DNA of 36,220 bases from Bacillota bacterium (GCA_023388195.1 JAEWGR010000165.1:1-36220); one strand, 5' to 3'; shown: positions 15,568 to 24,545, counted from the first letter of the stretch. Notes: a model not told the origin generated them from the sequence alone. Numbers and translations are program-made.

Positions 15568-18222
15568 TTGCAAGCTTTGGCATTATGGCTAGACAAAACC
15601 CTGAGCAGAATTTTACTGGCATTGCTGATATTTGTGGCAGGGTTATTGTTGGCGGTCGGATTTGTTACAAAAAAATTTGAAGTAAATATCTATGATTACC
15701 GGCGGCAGGAGCTTAAAAGAATTAGTGAGGTTGCCCGCAATTCAATCGAGCCGGTTATTATCCAGTTCCGCACCGGGGAATTAACCCGTCAGGCAGCTTT
15801 ACATATAGTCCGTGACCGGATCCGGACCATGACTTACAGCGATATATTTGGGGCAAACTACGTTTTTATGAGCTCTTACCAAGGGATAATGCTTGTACAG
15901 CCGTTTGAGTCCAGGCTGGAAGGCAGTGACCAAAGTCAGCTTACAGACGCGCAGGGCTTGCCCATCATCCTGTCGCTTATTGAACAGGCTCGCCAGGGGG
16001 AGGGGTATGTTACCTATGTTTATCATCCGCCTGGCCGTGCCCAGCCCCAGCAAAAGGTTTCTTATGTAATCGGAATACCTGAGCTTGAAGCCTACATTGG
16101 CACAGGCATGTATGTTGAGGATATTCAAACAAGCTACCAGGAGTTTCTTGTTCAACTGCAGGGCATTTTTCTGTTTTTCTTTTTACTGGTAATGGGAGCA
16201 CAATATACGTTGCTGCAGCCGTTGTTTAGCAGTTATCAGCTGTTGATCCAGGCTTTTGACCGGTTTAGACGGAATTCGGAGGAAGCACCCCTGCTTTCGG
16301 CGGCAACCTATCGCAAGGGTTCGGAAGCCGAAAGGCTGGTTACCGGCTTTAATGCCATGCTGGCAGATATGTGGGCAAAAAATGCTGCCATGCTGCAGGC
16401 CCATGAGGAACTTACCCAAAGTCATGAAGAACTAACGGCCGGTAATGAGGAACTGATTGCCTTATACACCGAATTGACAGCCGCCAATGAATTGCTCCGG
16501 ACCAGCGAAGAACGATATCGGCTGGCCATGGAGGGGGTCAATGATGTTATTTATGATTGGGATTTGCGTACCAATAAAATAGCGTTATCAGAGCGCTGGA
16601 ATGAGATCCTGGGGTTGTCGGCAGCTGAGGGGATTGACATCAGGCTCGGCTGGGAAACGCGGATACACCCGGAGGATAAAGTGATCCGGGAGCAGGCAAT
16701 GACAGAGCATTTCACAGGGAAAACCCCATTCTACGCGGCTGAATACCGAGTGATGAACCAGCAGGGCGAATATTTCTGGGTCTTATCACGGGGGAAAGCG
16801 TTACTTGATGGGAATGGCCGGGTAATACGCCTGGCCGGATCATTCACAGACATTAATGAGAATAAACGGCGGGAGTCTGAAATCTGGCGGCTGGCTTACC
16901 GGGATCCGTTAACCGGACTTGCCAACCGGCGCCTATTAACGGAACGTCTGCGCAGCGAGCTGTTATTGGCGCAAAGCGGTCAGGAAAGCGGTGCCATGTT
17001 ATATCTGGATCTTGATAATTTCAAGCTTGTTAACGACTCCTGCGGACATATGCAGGGCGATCAGCTTCTGATTGAAGTTGCCGGCACCCTTATAAAGCTC
17101 GTTGAGGAAGAGCATTTGGTAGCCCGCTTGGGTGGGGATGAATTTGTGGTCCTGCTGACAAATCTAAGCGAGACCAACGTGGTTGCCCAGTATGCGGAAA
17201 CCCTTATTAAGGCCTTGTCCAAAGAGGTTAATATGTGTGCCCATCCTTTTTTCCTCTCGGTTAGCATTGGTATTGCCTGTTATCCCCGTCACGGCACTGA
17301 AGTTGATGAAATACTAAAGAACGCCGATACCGCATTGTATGCAGCCAAAAATGCCGGCAAGAACGACTATCGTTTTTTCGAAAACTCTATGCAGGAAACC
17401 CTGATTCAGAAGCTTAAAATGGAGCGGAGTTTGCGGACCGCTCTCAGCAATGAAGAGTTTCTGCTGTATTTTCAGCCAATCGTGGCGTTAGCCAGTGGGC
17501 GGACAGCTGGTTTTGAGGCGTTGTTGCGTTGGCGCGATCCCCACCGGGGTCTAATATTTCCGGACAAGTTTATCCCGTTGGTGGAAGAATCAGGGCTTAT
17601 CGTCCCCATTGGCAAATGGGTTATTCAGACGGCTTGTGCCTTTGCCCGCACGCTGGCTGACAGGGGGGTTAATCAGCCTATTTATGTTGCGGTTAATGTT
17701 TCAGTTAAACAACTGGCCTGTGATGATTTTGTCCAGGTGGTTAAGGCCGCTCTGCAGGCAGCCGCGTTGCCGGCTAATATGCTGGAAATTGAGATTACGG
17801 AAACAATACTAATGAATTCGGATTGCTTAGATTCGAATATTGCCAAACTTAAGGAACTAAAGGATATTGGGGTTCGTATTGCTCTTGACGATTTTGGGAC
17901 AGGCTATTCTTCGTTGACCTATCTAAAACAATTGCCCATTGATGTCGTCAAGATTGATAAGGGCTTTGTCGATGATTTGGCCACAGGCGGGAAAAATGTA
18001 CCCCTCATCGGCTCAGTCATTGCCTTGGCGCATAACCTGGGGCTCGAGGTTGTGGCGGAAGGCGTGGAAACGGCAGAACAATGCGAGTTGCTGCGTACCT
18101 GCCACTGCGATTCGATTCAGGGCTACCTGATCAGCCGGCCGGTGCCGGAGGCGGAGGCCCTCCGGCTGGTGGGCCGGGAGAACCGGGTGAACCCCCCTCC
18201 CCAATCTAACCAGAATGCGTAA
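15568..18222 (+). CDS. Cache-PAS-GGDEF-EAL cyclic di-GMP turnover protein
   Basis: 884 residues. TM1 about 14-32; an extracytoplasmic single-Cache-like sensor about 35-195 (NYVFMSSYQGIMLVQPF; IGTGMYVEDI); TM2 about 197-216. A Glu-rich coiled coil with HEELTQSHEEL repeats spans about 275-318, and a PAS domain with PAC tail about 313-432. The GGDEF domain has its motif intact at 522-526 (ARLGGDEFVVLL), but the usual RxxD inhibitory site just before it is not present. The EAL domain begins at EALLRW (650) and keeps ETILM, DDFGTGYSS, KIDKGF, VAEGVE and QGYLISRP, so phosphodiesterase activity is expected. It may make, break or do both to c-di-GMP at the membrane. The TTG start has GAGG seven bases upstream; the ATG codons nearby are out of frame. 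It converges on the GNAT gene. Confidence 0.94.
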   Translation: MQALALWLDKTLSRILLALLIFVAGLLLAVGFVTKKFEVNIYDYRRQELKRISEVARNSIEPVIIQFRTGELTRQAALHIVRDRIRTMTYSDIFGANYVFMSSYQGIMLVQPFESRLEGSDQSQLTDAQGLPIILSLIEQARQGEGYVTYVYHPPGRAQPQQKVSYVIGIPELEAYIGTGMYVEDIQTSYQEFLVQLQGIFLFFFLLVMGAQYTLLQPLFSSYQLLIQAFDRFRRNSEEAPLLSAATYRKGSEAERLVTGFNAMLADMWAKNAAMLQAHEELTQSHEELTAGNEELIALYTELTAANELLRTSEERYRLAMEGVNDVIYDWDLRTNKIALSERWNEILGLSAAEGIDIRLGWETRIHPEDKVIREQAMTEHFTGKTPFYAAEYRVMNQQGEYFWVLSRGKALLDGNGRVIRLAGSFTDINENKRRESEIWRLAYRDPLTGLANRRLLTERLRSELLLAQSGQESGAMLYLDLDNFKLVNDSCGHMQGDQLLIEVAGTLIKLVEEEHLVARLGGDEFVVLLTNLSETNVVAQYAETLIKALSKEVNMCAHPFFLSVSIGIACYPRHGTEVDEILKNADTALYAAKNAGKNDYRFFENSMQETLIQKLKMERSLRTALSNEEFLLYFQPIVALASGRTAGFEALLRWRDPHRGLIFPDKFIPLVEESGLIVPIGKWVIQTACAFARTLADRGVNQPIYVAVNVSVKQLACDDFVQVVKAALQAAALPANMLEIEITETILMNSDCLDSNIAKLKELKDIGVRIALDDFGTGYSSLTYLKQLPIDVVKIDKGFVDDLATGGKNVPLIGSVIALAHNLGLEVVAEGVETAEQCELLRTCHCDSIQGYLISRPVPEAEALRLVGRENRVNPPPQSNQNA

Positions 18223-18261
18223 CCCGGACAAGGTGACGGTGTTAGTTACTAAAGGTGTGGA

Positions 18262-18753
18262 TCAAAGAATCAAAGTCATATCAAACCACTGGGAACCACC
18301 GTGGGCAGACTGGGAAATTCCATTATTTACATAGCCAAATGACTCATAATAAGGGACTAACCGTTCTTTGCAGGTTAAAATAATACTGCTGCGGCCGGTC
18401 TTCCGGGCCGTCTGAATGAAATGCAGCATGAGCCGGGCGGCGACTCCCTGCCTGCGGTAGGCGGGGAGCACGTCCAGGCCAAAAACAGCCAGATTTTGGC
18501 CTGTTGCTATATGATGCTCCGTGCTGTGAAAAAGTTCATCATAGATAAAGGCGCTGTTGGTGGCACAGCCGTTGATAAACCCAATTAGCATTCCAGCTGC
18601 TTCCGCCACCAGGAAAGATTCAGGAAAGGCCGCGATCCGTTCCTGGAACGCTTCCCGCTGCGCCGCTTCGGCCGGTGGGAAACAGATGGCCTCTATCTCA
18701 GTTATCCGGTCCAAATCTTCCGGATAAACCCCTCTAATTACAATTTCGTCCAT
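18262..18753 (-). CDS. GNAT family N-acetyltransferase
   Basis: 163 residues, single GNAT fold. The acetyl-CoA motif A is clear: LAVFGLDVLPAYRRQGVAARL, about 94-114. The C-terminal part CKERLVPYYESFGYVNNG and the ending SAHGGSQWFDMTL resemble the arylalkylamine (serotonin-type) acetyltransferase branch found in bacteria, so an amine substrate is plausible but not proven. ATG start with GAGGAGG seven bases upstream. It lies alone and convergent with the GGDEF-EAL gene, with 39 bases between the stops and no obvious terminator. Confidence 0.9.
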   Translation of the reverse strand: MDEIVIRGVYPEDLDRITEIEAICFPPAEAAQREAFQERIAAFPESFLVAEAAGMLIGFINGCATNSAFIYDELFHSTEHHIATGQNLAVFGLDVLPAYRRQGVAARLMLHFIQTARKTGRSSIILTCKERLVPYYESFGYVNNGISQSAHGGSQWFDMTLIL

Positions 18754-18803
18754 TAATATCCTCCTCTAATTTGTCAATAAGGTATGGCTATGCAATATTT
18801 CTC

Positions 18804-18832
18804 ATTATATCACTTTTGCAATTAGTTGTCGT
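18804..18832 (-). promoter_or_regulatory. Possible promoter of the GNAT gene
   Basis: On the minus strand a perfect TATAAT (18804-18809) lies 17 bases after ACGACA (18827-18832), a weak -35. The distance to the start codon is about 50 bases. Confidence 0.42.
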
Positions 18833-18940
18833 TTTAGCTCCGTTGTTGTAGTCTGCATTAACATAGGGCAACCAATAAAGATGTATGGCAGGACGTAAGC
18901 ACCTGCTGTAATGGAATCTTTCAAAGGAAAGGACTTTGAT

Positions 18941-19780
18941 ATGGCCTATAAATTAGTCTGTATTGATGTTGACGGGACACTTTTAACTAGTAAGCATAAA
19001 ATTACAGACCGGACAAAAGCAATATTGCTGGCGGCTCACCAACAAGGGGTTCATATCGTCATCAGCACAGGCAGAATGTATACGGATGCTGAATATTTTT
19101 CCAATCTTATTGGGGTTAAATCACCTGTAATTGCATCAAACGGGGCTTTTATCAAAGACAAAGATGCAAATAAGGTTATTTACCAGGATGTTCTGGGCGA
19201 GAATTTGTCCTTAGAATTACTGGCAATATTTCGTAAACACCGCACAAAACCGTATTTTTGTACTCCCCATAAATTTTATTATGGCAATATGATGTTTAAA
19301 TTTTTCTATGTTGCCTCTAAACTGTTAGGTGCGAGAAGTAACCAACTGGATATGGAATATATTTTTTCCTGGCAGCAGTGGCAAAAAGTATTAAATAAGG
19401 AGAAAGACAATATTGTAAAATGTGAGATTATATACAGAAACGTAGAGTTGATCAAGGAATTGCGCGCCGAAATTCAAAGCATCAAGCAGCTGGAAATCGT
19501 TGATTCTTCCAGATACAATGTTGAGATTACCCGTAAAGGGGTTTCCAAAGGTAATGCCGTTGCTATGCTGGCGTCTTTTTATGGTCTCAGGCGGGAGGAA
19601 ATAGTAACAATAGGTGACAGTGAAAACGATTTATCAATGATTGAGTATGCCGGACTGGGTATTGCCATGGAGAACGCTGCCGACAATGTAAAACAAAAAG
19701 CTGACTTTGTCACAAGCTCTAATGACAATGAAGGTGTTGCCAATGCGATAAACAGGTTTATTTTGGGAAACCGGTATTAG
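18941..19780 (+). CDS. HAD-superfamily Cof-type phosphatase
   Basis: 279 residues. Motif I is CIDVDGTLL with D9 and D11 (nucleophile and acid/base), motif II is VISTGR, the motif III lysine lies near the substrate-specific KGVSKGNAV segment, and motif IV is GDSENDLSMI. A C2-type cap domain fills about 85-190. This is the Cof/YidA-like branch (type IIB HAD), which usually dephosphorylates sugar phosphates or related metabolites; the substrate cannot be assigned. I chose ATG at 18941 because AAAGG lies eight bases upstream and the protein then starts right before motif I; an in-frame ATG at 18911 would add ten residues. It is followed by a strong terminator. Confidence 0.92.
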   Translation: MAYKLVCIDVDGTLLTSKHKITDRTKAILLAAHQQGVHIVISTGRMYTDAEYFSNLIGVKSPVIASNGAFIKDKDANKVIYQDVLGENLSLELLAIFRKHRTKPYFCTPHKFYYGNMMFKFFYVASKLLGARSNQLDMEYIFSWQQWQKVLNKEKDNIVKCEIIYRNVELIKELRAEIQSIKQLEIVDSSRYNVEITRKGVSKGNAVAMLASFYGLRREEIVTIGDSENDLSMIEYAGLGIAMENAADNVKQKADFVTSSNDNEGVANAINRFILGNRY

Positions 19781-19797
19781 GGCGAATATGTAAGACA

Positions 19798-19831
19798 AAG
19801 AGGCCATTGTGATTTATCACAATGGCCTCTT
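19798..19831. terminator. Terminator between the HAD phosphatase and CAP genes
   Basis: A perfect 16-bp stem (19798-19813 with 19816-19831) with a two-base loop, just after the HAD gene. It may also serve the convergent CAP gene, which ends about 110 bases away. The stretch 19832-19939 holds nothing else that I recognise. Confidence 0.8.
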
Positions 19832-19939
19832 ATCTAGCAGATTTAGCATAAGCTAGCCTTTTATTATCTGTAGGACAAGCTTAGAGATGTCCGGCTGTAT
19901 TACTGTGCATAGTCAGGAACAGGAGCGAGAATAGTAAGT

Positions 19940-20683
19940 TTACTTGCTGATAAACTCTTGCACTACATATACCTGGCCGCTTGCAGTGCGTACCACGCCT
20001 ACGCCGACATCGGTGTACCCGGAGTTAAGAATGTTGGCGCGGTGGCCTGAACTGTTCATAAATGCCGTTTCCGCATTGGCTACACTGGAGTTGATAGCTA
20101 AGTTTTCGCCGGCAGTTTTATAGCTGATACCGGCTGCAGTCATGCGGTCGAACGGGGATTTCCCTTCCGGATTGTAATGGGAAAAATAGTTACGGTCAAT
20201 CATGTCCTGCGCATAGTCGCGGGCCAGAGTCGTTAGCTGCGAGTTAGATTTTAATGTCGAAAGACCATTTTTTGTACGGTCCTGGTTCAGCAGGGCCAGG
20301 GCTTGCTGTTCATCTGAGGCCGAAGTGGTAGTAGAGCCGCTTGAGCTTGTATTGCCAGTGGTTGTGGTTTTAACAGCTTTGTCTGAAGACTTGCTATGAT
20401 TGGTAAGTGCCGAAATCAATCCGACTGCTGCAATTCCGGCCAGAATGTTTTTAGTGGTTTTATTGTCTTTGAGCGTTTTTTCGCCAGTTGTTTCGGTATT
20501 CAGCGCTTCGTTGGCCGGAACTTCGTTGACTGCAACCTCGTTGGCGGCGGTTTCGTCAACTATAGCTTCGGTAGCAGCTTCTGCTGCATATGCGGAGGTC
20601 ACAAGTGTGCCCCCAAAAGATGTGGTCAAAAGCGAAATGGCAATAATGCCTGAAAGCACTTTCTTTTTAATATTGAGGTTCAC
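19940..20683 (-). CDS. Secreted CAP-domain (SCP/PR-1, YkwD-like) protein
   Basis: 247 residues. A Sec signal peptide (basic NIKKK, hydrophobic core, then a YAAEA-type cleavage site near 33) is followed by an Ala/Glu/Thr/Asn-rich low-complexity linker (about 34-75). A short hydrophobic stretch NILAGIAAVGLISAL and a Ser/Thr linker come next, then the CAP domain to the end. CAP motifs visible are LLNQDRTKNGLSTL, YFSHYNPEGKSPFDRM, AGENLA and NSSGHRANIL. In spore-formers such proteins are extracellular or coat-associated with unknown activity. Start: GTG at 20683 is six bases from AAAGGTGG; the ATG two codons earlier touches that site directly, so it is less likely but possible. Confidence 0.88.
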   Translation of the reverse strand: MNLNIKKKVLSGIIAISLLTTSFGGTLVTSAYAAEAATEAIVDETAANEVAVNEVPANEALNTETTGEKTLKDNKTTKNILAGIAAVGLISALTNHSKSSDKAVKTTTTGNTSSSGSTTTSASDEQQALALLNQDRTKNGLSTLKSNSQLTTLARDYAQDMIDRNYFSHYNPEGKSPFDRMTAAGISYKTAGENLAINSSVANAETAFMNSSGHRANILNSGYTDVGVGVVRTASGQVYVVQEFISK

Positions 20684-20839
20684 ATGCATCCACCTTTCGA
20701 ATTTTGTATTAGAAACTAAGTAATAGTTATTCGCCGTTGCTTTGAAATATCCTGTTTATCTAAAAATGTAGATAATGTTAGCTCTGGGTATATCTGATAT
20801 CTTTGTAGAAATAATGGTACAGGGCAGGGATATGGTCAA

Positions 20840-20867
20840 TGAACAAACATACGGCATATGGTATAAT
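20840..20867 (+). promoter_or_regulatory. Possible promoter of the GntP permease gene
   Basis: TATAAT at 20862-20867, preceded with a 16-base spacer by TGAACA (20840-20845), a weak -35. The transcript would start about 60 bases before the permease ribosome binding site. Confidence 0.42.
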
Positions 20868-20936
20868 AGTACAGATTACCGCCTGTTGGCACAGATAATA
20901 GGACGGTTAACGCAATCAATTGAAAAGGAGATAATG

Positions 20937-22349
20937 ATGGAACTATTTGCAATACTTCTCAGCCTCATCCTACTAATGTATTTTGCCTTCCGGGGTTACT
21001 CCATCATCTTATTTGCGCCTTTATTCGCCATTATGGCGGCTATGGCCAGTCATTTCAGCCTTATGCCTGTATATACGGAAATCTTCATGACTAAAGCCGC
21101 TGAATACTTTAAGATGTATTTCTCCATTTTTTTGTTGGGTGCTGTTTTTGCGAAGGTAATGGAAGATGGCGGCCTGGCCCGGGCCATCGCCGGGGCCATT
21201 GCCGGTAAGCTGGGTAAAGAGAATGCGATACTGGCAGTGATACTGGGCTGTGGCTTTCTGACTTACGGCGGCATCAGCGTATTTGTTGTGGTGTTTGTCA
21301 TGTATCCTTTTGCAGCTGCTCTTTTCCGGGAGGCGGATATTCCCAAGCGGCTGATCCCGGCAGCTTTATGGCTAGGTACATTTACGTTCAGTATGGGGGC
21401 CTTTCCGGGGTCACCACAAATTCAAAATATTATCCCCACCGCTTTTTTCGGCACGACAACATGGGCTGAGCCTTTAATTGGCGTCATTAGCGGGGTTAGT
21501 ATCTTTTCTTCGGGCTGGGCCTGGCTGTTATACCGGCAGCGGCAGGCGGCAGCGCAGGGCGAAGGCTATGGACTGCATGCCCTGAATGAACCGGCAAAGT
21601 CAACAGCGGAGCAGCTGCCTGGTCAATGGCTGTCAGTTTTGCCGTTGGCTGTGGTGTTGCTGGCTAACCTATATCTTAGCAACCCTTTTGCATGGTCCTG
21701 GGCTTATCAATGGAATCCAGATATCCTATTGCCCTTTAAAACCTTGCAGCTATCATTGTTAAGCAGCGGTATTGATAAGGTACGGGCAATCTGGTCTTTG
21801 AATATAGCTTTGATTTTGGGTATCCTGCTGGCGCTTATGATTGGCCGTCGGCAGCTGCGGCAAAAAGGGGGGGCTGCAGCTGCCCTCAACGGTGGAGCCA
21901 TCAGTTCCCTGGTCGCAGTTCTTAACACTGCCTCCGGTTATGGTTATGGCAGTGTGGTTGCCAGTCTGGCCGGTTTTCAGGTGATTAAGTCTTTTCTGCT
22001 TGATATTAAGCTTGGTAACGGCCCGCTGGTATCGGAAGCAATTACTGTCAATATAATGGCCGCTATTACCGGTTCGGCCTCAGGCGGAATAACCATTGCC
22101 CTTGGTATGCTGGGGAGTGATTATCTGGCCTGGGCCCAGACGGCCGGTCTTTCACCAGATGCCCTGCACCGCTTTGCCGCTTTGGCTTCCAGCGGGCTTG
22201 ATTCTATGCCCCACAATGGCGGGCTGATTACGGTTATGGCTGTGTGTGGTTTAACTCACAAAGAATCCTATTATGACCTCTTTGTTATTACGATCATCAA
22301 GACCGTACTGATCTTTGGCCTCATTGGTTTATATCTGGCGTTTATGTAG
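20937..22349 (+). CDS. GntP family permease (organic-acid:H+ symporter)
   Basis: 470 residues, almost entirely hydrophobic with roughly twelve membrane segments. Marks of the GntP/gluconate permease family are the LTYGGISVFVVVFVMYPFA segment, GTFTFSMGAFPGSPQIQN in the first half, and the second-half stretch ASGYGYGSVVASL, NIMAAITGSASGGI and SGLDSMPHNGG. Family members take up gluconate, hydroxybutyrate or similar hydroxy acids with protons; the substrate here is unknown. Start: two consecutive ATG codons; the second (20937) lies six bases after AAGGAG. Upstream in-frame codons back to 20775 are not supported by a ribosome binding site. An alpha/beta hydrolase gene follows after 101 bases without a terminator and may be co-transcribed. 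Confidence 0.88.
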   Translation: MELFAILLSLILLMYFAFRGYSIILFAPLFAIMAAMASHFSLMPVYTEIFMTKAAEYFKMYFSIFLLGAVFAKVMEDGGLARAIAGAIAGKLGKENAILAVILGCGFLTYGGISVFVVVFVMYPFAAALFREADIPKRLIPAALWLGTFTFSMGAFPGSPQIQNIIPTAFFGTTTWAEPLIGVISGVSIFSSGWAWLLYRQRQAAAQGEGYGLHALNEPAKSTAEQLPGQWLSVLPLAVVLLANLYLSNPFAWSWAYQWNPDILLPFKTLQLSLLSSGIDKVRAIWSLNIALILGILLALMIGRRQLRQKGGAAAALNGGAISSLVAVLNTASGYGYGSVVASLAGFQVIKSFLLDIKLGNGPLVSEAITVNIMAAITGSASGGITIALGMLGSDYLAWAQTAGLSPDALHRFAALASSGLDSMPHNGGLITVMAVCGLTHKESYYDLFVITIIKTVLIFGLIGLYLAFM

Positions 22350-22450
22350 GGCAGTTGGCGATAATACTTTTCATAACCGGCATTTTGGGCATTATTAACC
22401 CCGAGTGAATACACTACCAATAGAGAGAGTTTTATATTGGAGTGGTTGGC

Positions 22451-23266
22451 ATGGGATACTATATTCAGGTAGAATCCAATATCAATATTTATGTGGAAGA
22501 TCTTAACCCGGAAGGCTGTAAAACAATTGTGTTTATACATGGCTGGCCGGCAAGCCATAAGATGTTTGAATATCAGTTTGATCAGCTGCCGCGACTGGGC
22601 TACCGCTGCATTGGCATTGATCTCAGGGGTTTCGGCAATTCAGACAAGCCCTGGGGTGGTTACTACTATGATCAATTGGCCGATGACATCCGCTGTGTGG
22701 TGGAAACCCTTGGACTACAGAATTTTATTCTGGGGGGACATTCTACCGGCGGGGCCATCGTTATCCGTTACATGGCCCGTCACAGCGGTTATGGGGTAGC
22801 GAAGCTGGCTTTGTTTGCATCTGCGGCCCCAAGCCTTATTCAACGGCCAGGGTTTCCTCATGGCTTAACAAGAGAAGCGGTGGAAAAAATTATTGAGGAC
22901 ACATATAATGACCGTCCGAATATGCTGCAGGGATTTGGTGATATATTTTTCTTTCAGCATGTCAGCGGGGCATTCTCCCAATGGTTTTTCCAATTAGGGT
23001 TACAGGCGGCAGGGTGGTCAACTGCTGCCATTGCTAAAGCCTGGCTTGATGAAGAGGGCTTATTTTCAGATCTTGGGACAATACGTGTGCCCACCTTAAT
23101 CCTTCATGGTATTCATGATAAGGTTTGTTTGTTTCCCCTGGCCATCGCCCAGCATGAAGGTATAAAAAACTCCAGGCTGGTGCCATTTAAATATAGCGGC
23201 CACGGATTGTTTTATGATCAGCGCGATAAATTCAACAAGGAATTGGTAGAATTTATTGAGGAATAA
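22451..23266 (+). CDS. Alpha/beta hydrolase (haloperoxidase/epoxide-hydrolase-like)
   Basis: 271 residues, cytoplasmic. The catalytic triad is visible: nucleophile S98 in GGHSTGG, acid D223 in HGIHDKVC, and H251 in YSGHGLF. The oxyanion region HGWPASHKMF (about 30-39) and the strand GIDLRGFGNSDKP are typical of the non-haem chloroperoxidase and esterase branch. A variable cap spans about 125-205. ATG at 22451 chosen because GGAG lies eight bases upstream; an in-frame GTG at 22442 overlaps that site. It is probably in one unit with the GntP permease, so it could act on an ester or lactone of the imported acid, which is inference. A terminator follows. Confidence 0.9.
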   Translation: MGYYIQVESNINIYVEDLNPEGCKTIVFIHGWPASHKMFEYQFDQLPRLGYRCIGIDLRGFGNSDKPWGGYYYDQLADDIRCVVETLGLQNFILGGHSTGGAIVIRYMARHSGYGVAKLALFASAAPSLIQRPGFPHGLTREAVEKIIEDTYNDRPNMLQGFGDIFFFQHVSGAFSQWFFQLGLQAAGWSTAAIAKAWLDEEGLFSDLGTIRVPTLILHGIHDKVCLFPLAIAQHEGIKNSRLVPFKYSGHGLFYDQRDKFNKELVEFIEE

Positions 23267-23301
23267 TGACAGCGGCGATAACTGACTTGTTTAGCTGCGG
23301 G

Positions 23302-23328
23302 AAAGAGCACTGCCGGGTGCTTTTTTTT
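23302..23328 (+). terminator. Terminator after the alpha/beta hydrolase gene
   Basis: A hairpin AAAGAGCAC/GTGCTTTTT with a six-base loop TGCCGG, followed by T residues, 36 bases after the stop codon. The lower pairs are A-T, with one G-T. Confidence 0.72.
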
Positions 23329-23375
23329 GCGCTGCCACAGTGCAGGGTGTAAGTGCTGTTTCTGCCATAAAATAT

Positions 23376-23404
23376 TTGACAAAATTTGTTTTTAAGCATA
23401 TGAT
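23376..23404 (+). promoter_or_regulatory. Promoter of the MarR gene
   Basis: TTGACA (23376-23381), exactly 17 bases, TATGAT (23399-23404). It is well placed 60-odd bases before the MarR start. Confidence 0.7.
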
Positions 23405-23466
23405 TGGCTTGAATTTTAAATATAATTATAAGCTTACTATCTGCTCATCAAAGGAGAATGGGGATA

Positions 23467-23886
23467 ATGAATTATTTAGAAGAAATAACGCATGAATTAT
23501 TTACTTTTTTTAATGCTTTTTCTTCCTGGGAGAATTCAGTAATAAAAACAAGTGATTTGGCAGTTTCCGAGGCCCATGCCATCGAAATCCTGGGCAAGTT
23601 TGGCCAGATGAATATGAAGAGCCTTGCGCAGCACCTGGGAGTAACTACCGGTACCACTACTGTCACGGTTGACCGCCTGGAGAAACAACAATATGCGACC
23701 AGGGAATCAGTGAAAGAAGACCGGCGGGTTCACTTAATCACGTTAACAGAAAAAGGACAACAGGCTTTTTCCGAGCATCACCAGTATCATTATAATTTAA
23801 CAGAACAAATACTTTCGGTCTTATCGGAAGAAGAAAACGAACAATTACTCGGCATCTTGAAAAAAATTAACCGTGAGGCATTTTAG
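23467..23886 (+). CDS. MarR family transcriptional regulator
   Basis: 139 residues. The winged helix-turn-helix occupies about 35-105: MNMKSLAQHLGVTTGTTTVT is the recognition region, followed by DRLEKQQYATRESVKEDRR, the typical MarR wing with its DxR-type tip, and then LITLTEKGQQ. Flanking helices would make the dimer interface. The ligand is unknown. I chose ATG at 23467, ten bases after AGGAG; the ATG at 23458 is only one base from it. The next gene, a small secreted protein, has a palindrome over its -35 box and is a natural candidate target. Confidence 0.92.
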   Translation: MNYLEEITHELFTFFNAFSSWENSVIKTSDLAVSEAHAIEILGKFGQMNMKSLAQHLGVTTGTTTVTVDRLEKQQYATRESVKEDRRVHLITLTEKGQQAFSEHHQYHYNLTEQILSVLSEEENEQLLGILKKINREAF

Positions 23887-23942
23887 CAATTATTGCGAAT
23901 GCAGGCTGGCCAACCGGCATAACTTTTTCCTGTTTTTTTACA

Positions 23943-23970
23943 TTGACTACACAGTCAGTTGCGGTATAAT
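23943..23970 (+). promoter_or_regulatory. Promoter and operator-like palindrome of the small secreted protein gene
   Basis: TTGACT (23943-23948), 16 bases, TATAAT (23965-23970). A palindrome TGACT-ACAC-AGTCA (23944-23957) overlaps the -35 box, a position typical of repressor operators. Confidence 0.65.
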
Positions 23971-24014
23971 CAAATTATAGTAGAAATACTAAATTGGATA
24001 TGGAGGACGTTAGC

Positions 24015-24449
24015 ATGCAGAAGAAAAAGTTTATAATTGGTATGTTATTGGTTTCTATGCTGATGGTTACCGCTGCTCCCGTATCGCAGGCTTTAGGCTT
24101 AGGTGATATTTTTAAGGTCGGTGGCATGTCTATTCTCATTGACAGATTCTCGACACCACTTAATAACTTCATTAATCAACTGACCTTCAAACATAAGATG
24201 GGGACTGAATATTCCACAAAAGTGGTCCCGATTTTATCTGTCGGTAATCATGGGTACATAGGGGCAGCGCAGGTAACCGGCTCGCAGGAGTTAGTGGATA
24301 AGACTGAAGCTGTTATGCAGGTGGAAGGCAACTTTAATAATGATAAGTTCAGAGTAAAAGCGCTGATTCCTGTCGATAGCACTAATCCTACCAACTTTAC
24401 CCGCGTACAAGGGGTTGGGGTATCTGCCATTATTGACATTAAAATATAA
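24015..24449 (+). CDS. Small secreted protein of unknown function
   Basis: 144 residues. A clear Sec signal peptide (MQKKKF, hydrophobic core, cleavage near APVSQALG, about residue 27) leads to a mature domain of about 117 residues with no cysteine. It is rich in beta-type segments such as STKVVPILSVGNHGYIGAAQV and MQVEGNFNNDKFRVKALIP, ending GVGVSAIIDIKI. I do not recognise a named family. No lipobox and no second membrane helix are present, so it should be released or periplasmic. The start is ATG at 24015 with GGAGG eight bases upstream. It has its own promoter with a palindrome and its own terminator, and it lies directly downstream of a MarR gene. Confidence 0.8.
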   Translation: MQKKKFIIGMLLVSMLMVTAAPVSQALGLGDIFKVGGMSILIDRFSTPLNNFINQLTFKHKMGTEYSTKVVPILSVGNHGYIGAAQVTGSQELVDKTEAVMQVEGNFNNDKFRVKALIPVDSTNPTNFTRVQGVGVSAIIDIKI

Positions 24450-24487
24450 TTAGCGACATAAGAAACGGGTAAGTTTTTTGCTCAAAT

Positions 24488-24532
24488 AAAGCGCCACTTT
24501 ACGTAATTGAAACTTACGCAAAGTGGCGCTTT
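24488..24532. terminator. Bidirectional terminator between the secreted protein and hemerythrin genes
   Basis: A 13-bp perfect outer stem (24488-24500 with 24520-24532) is extended inward by CGTAA/TTACG after one mismatch, with A- and T-rich edges. The genes on either side converge on it. Confidence 0.85.
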
Positions 24533-24545
24533 TACAAGTGCAGTA

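Noticed and set aside
23376..23434. TTGACA paired with the TATAAT-like box near 23420
   Set aside because: The spacing of almost 40 bases is far too long; TATGAT at exactly 17 bases is the better partner.
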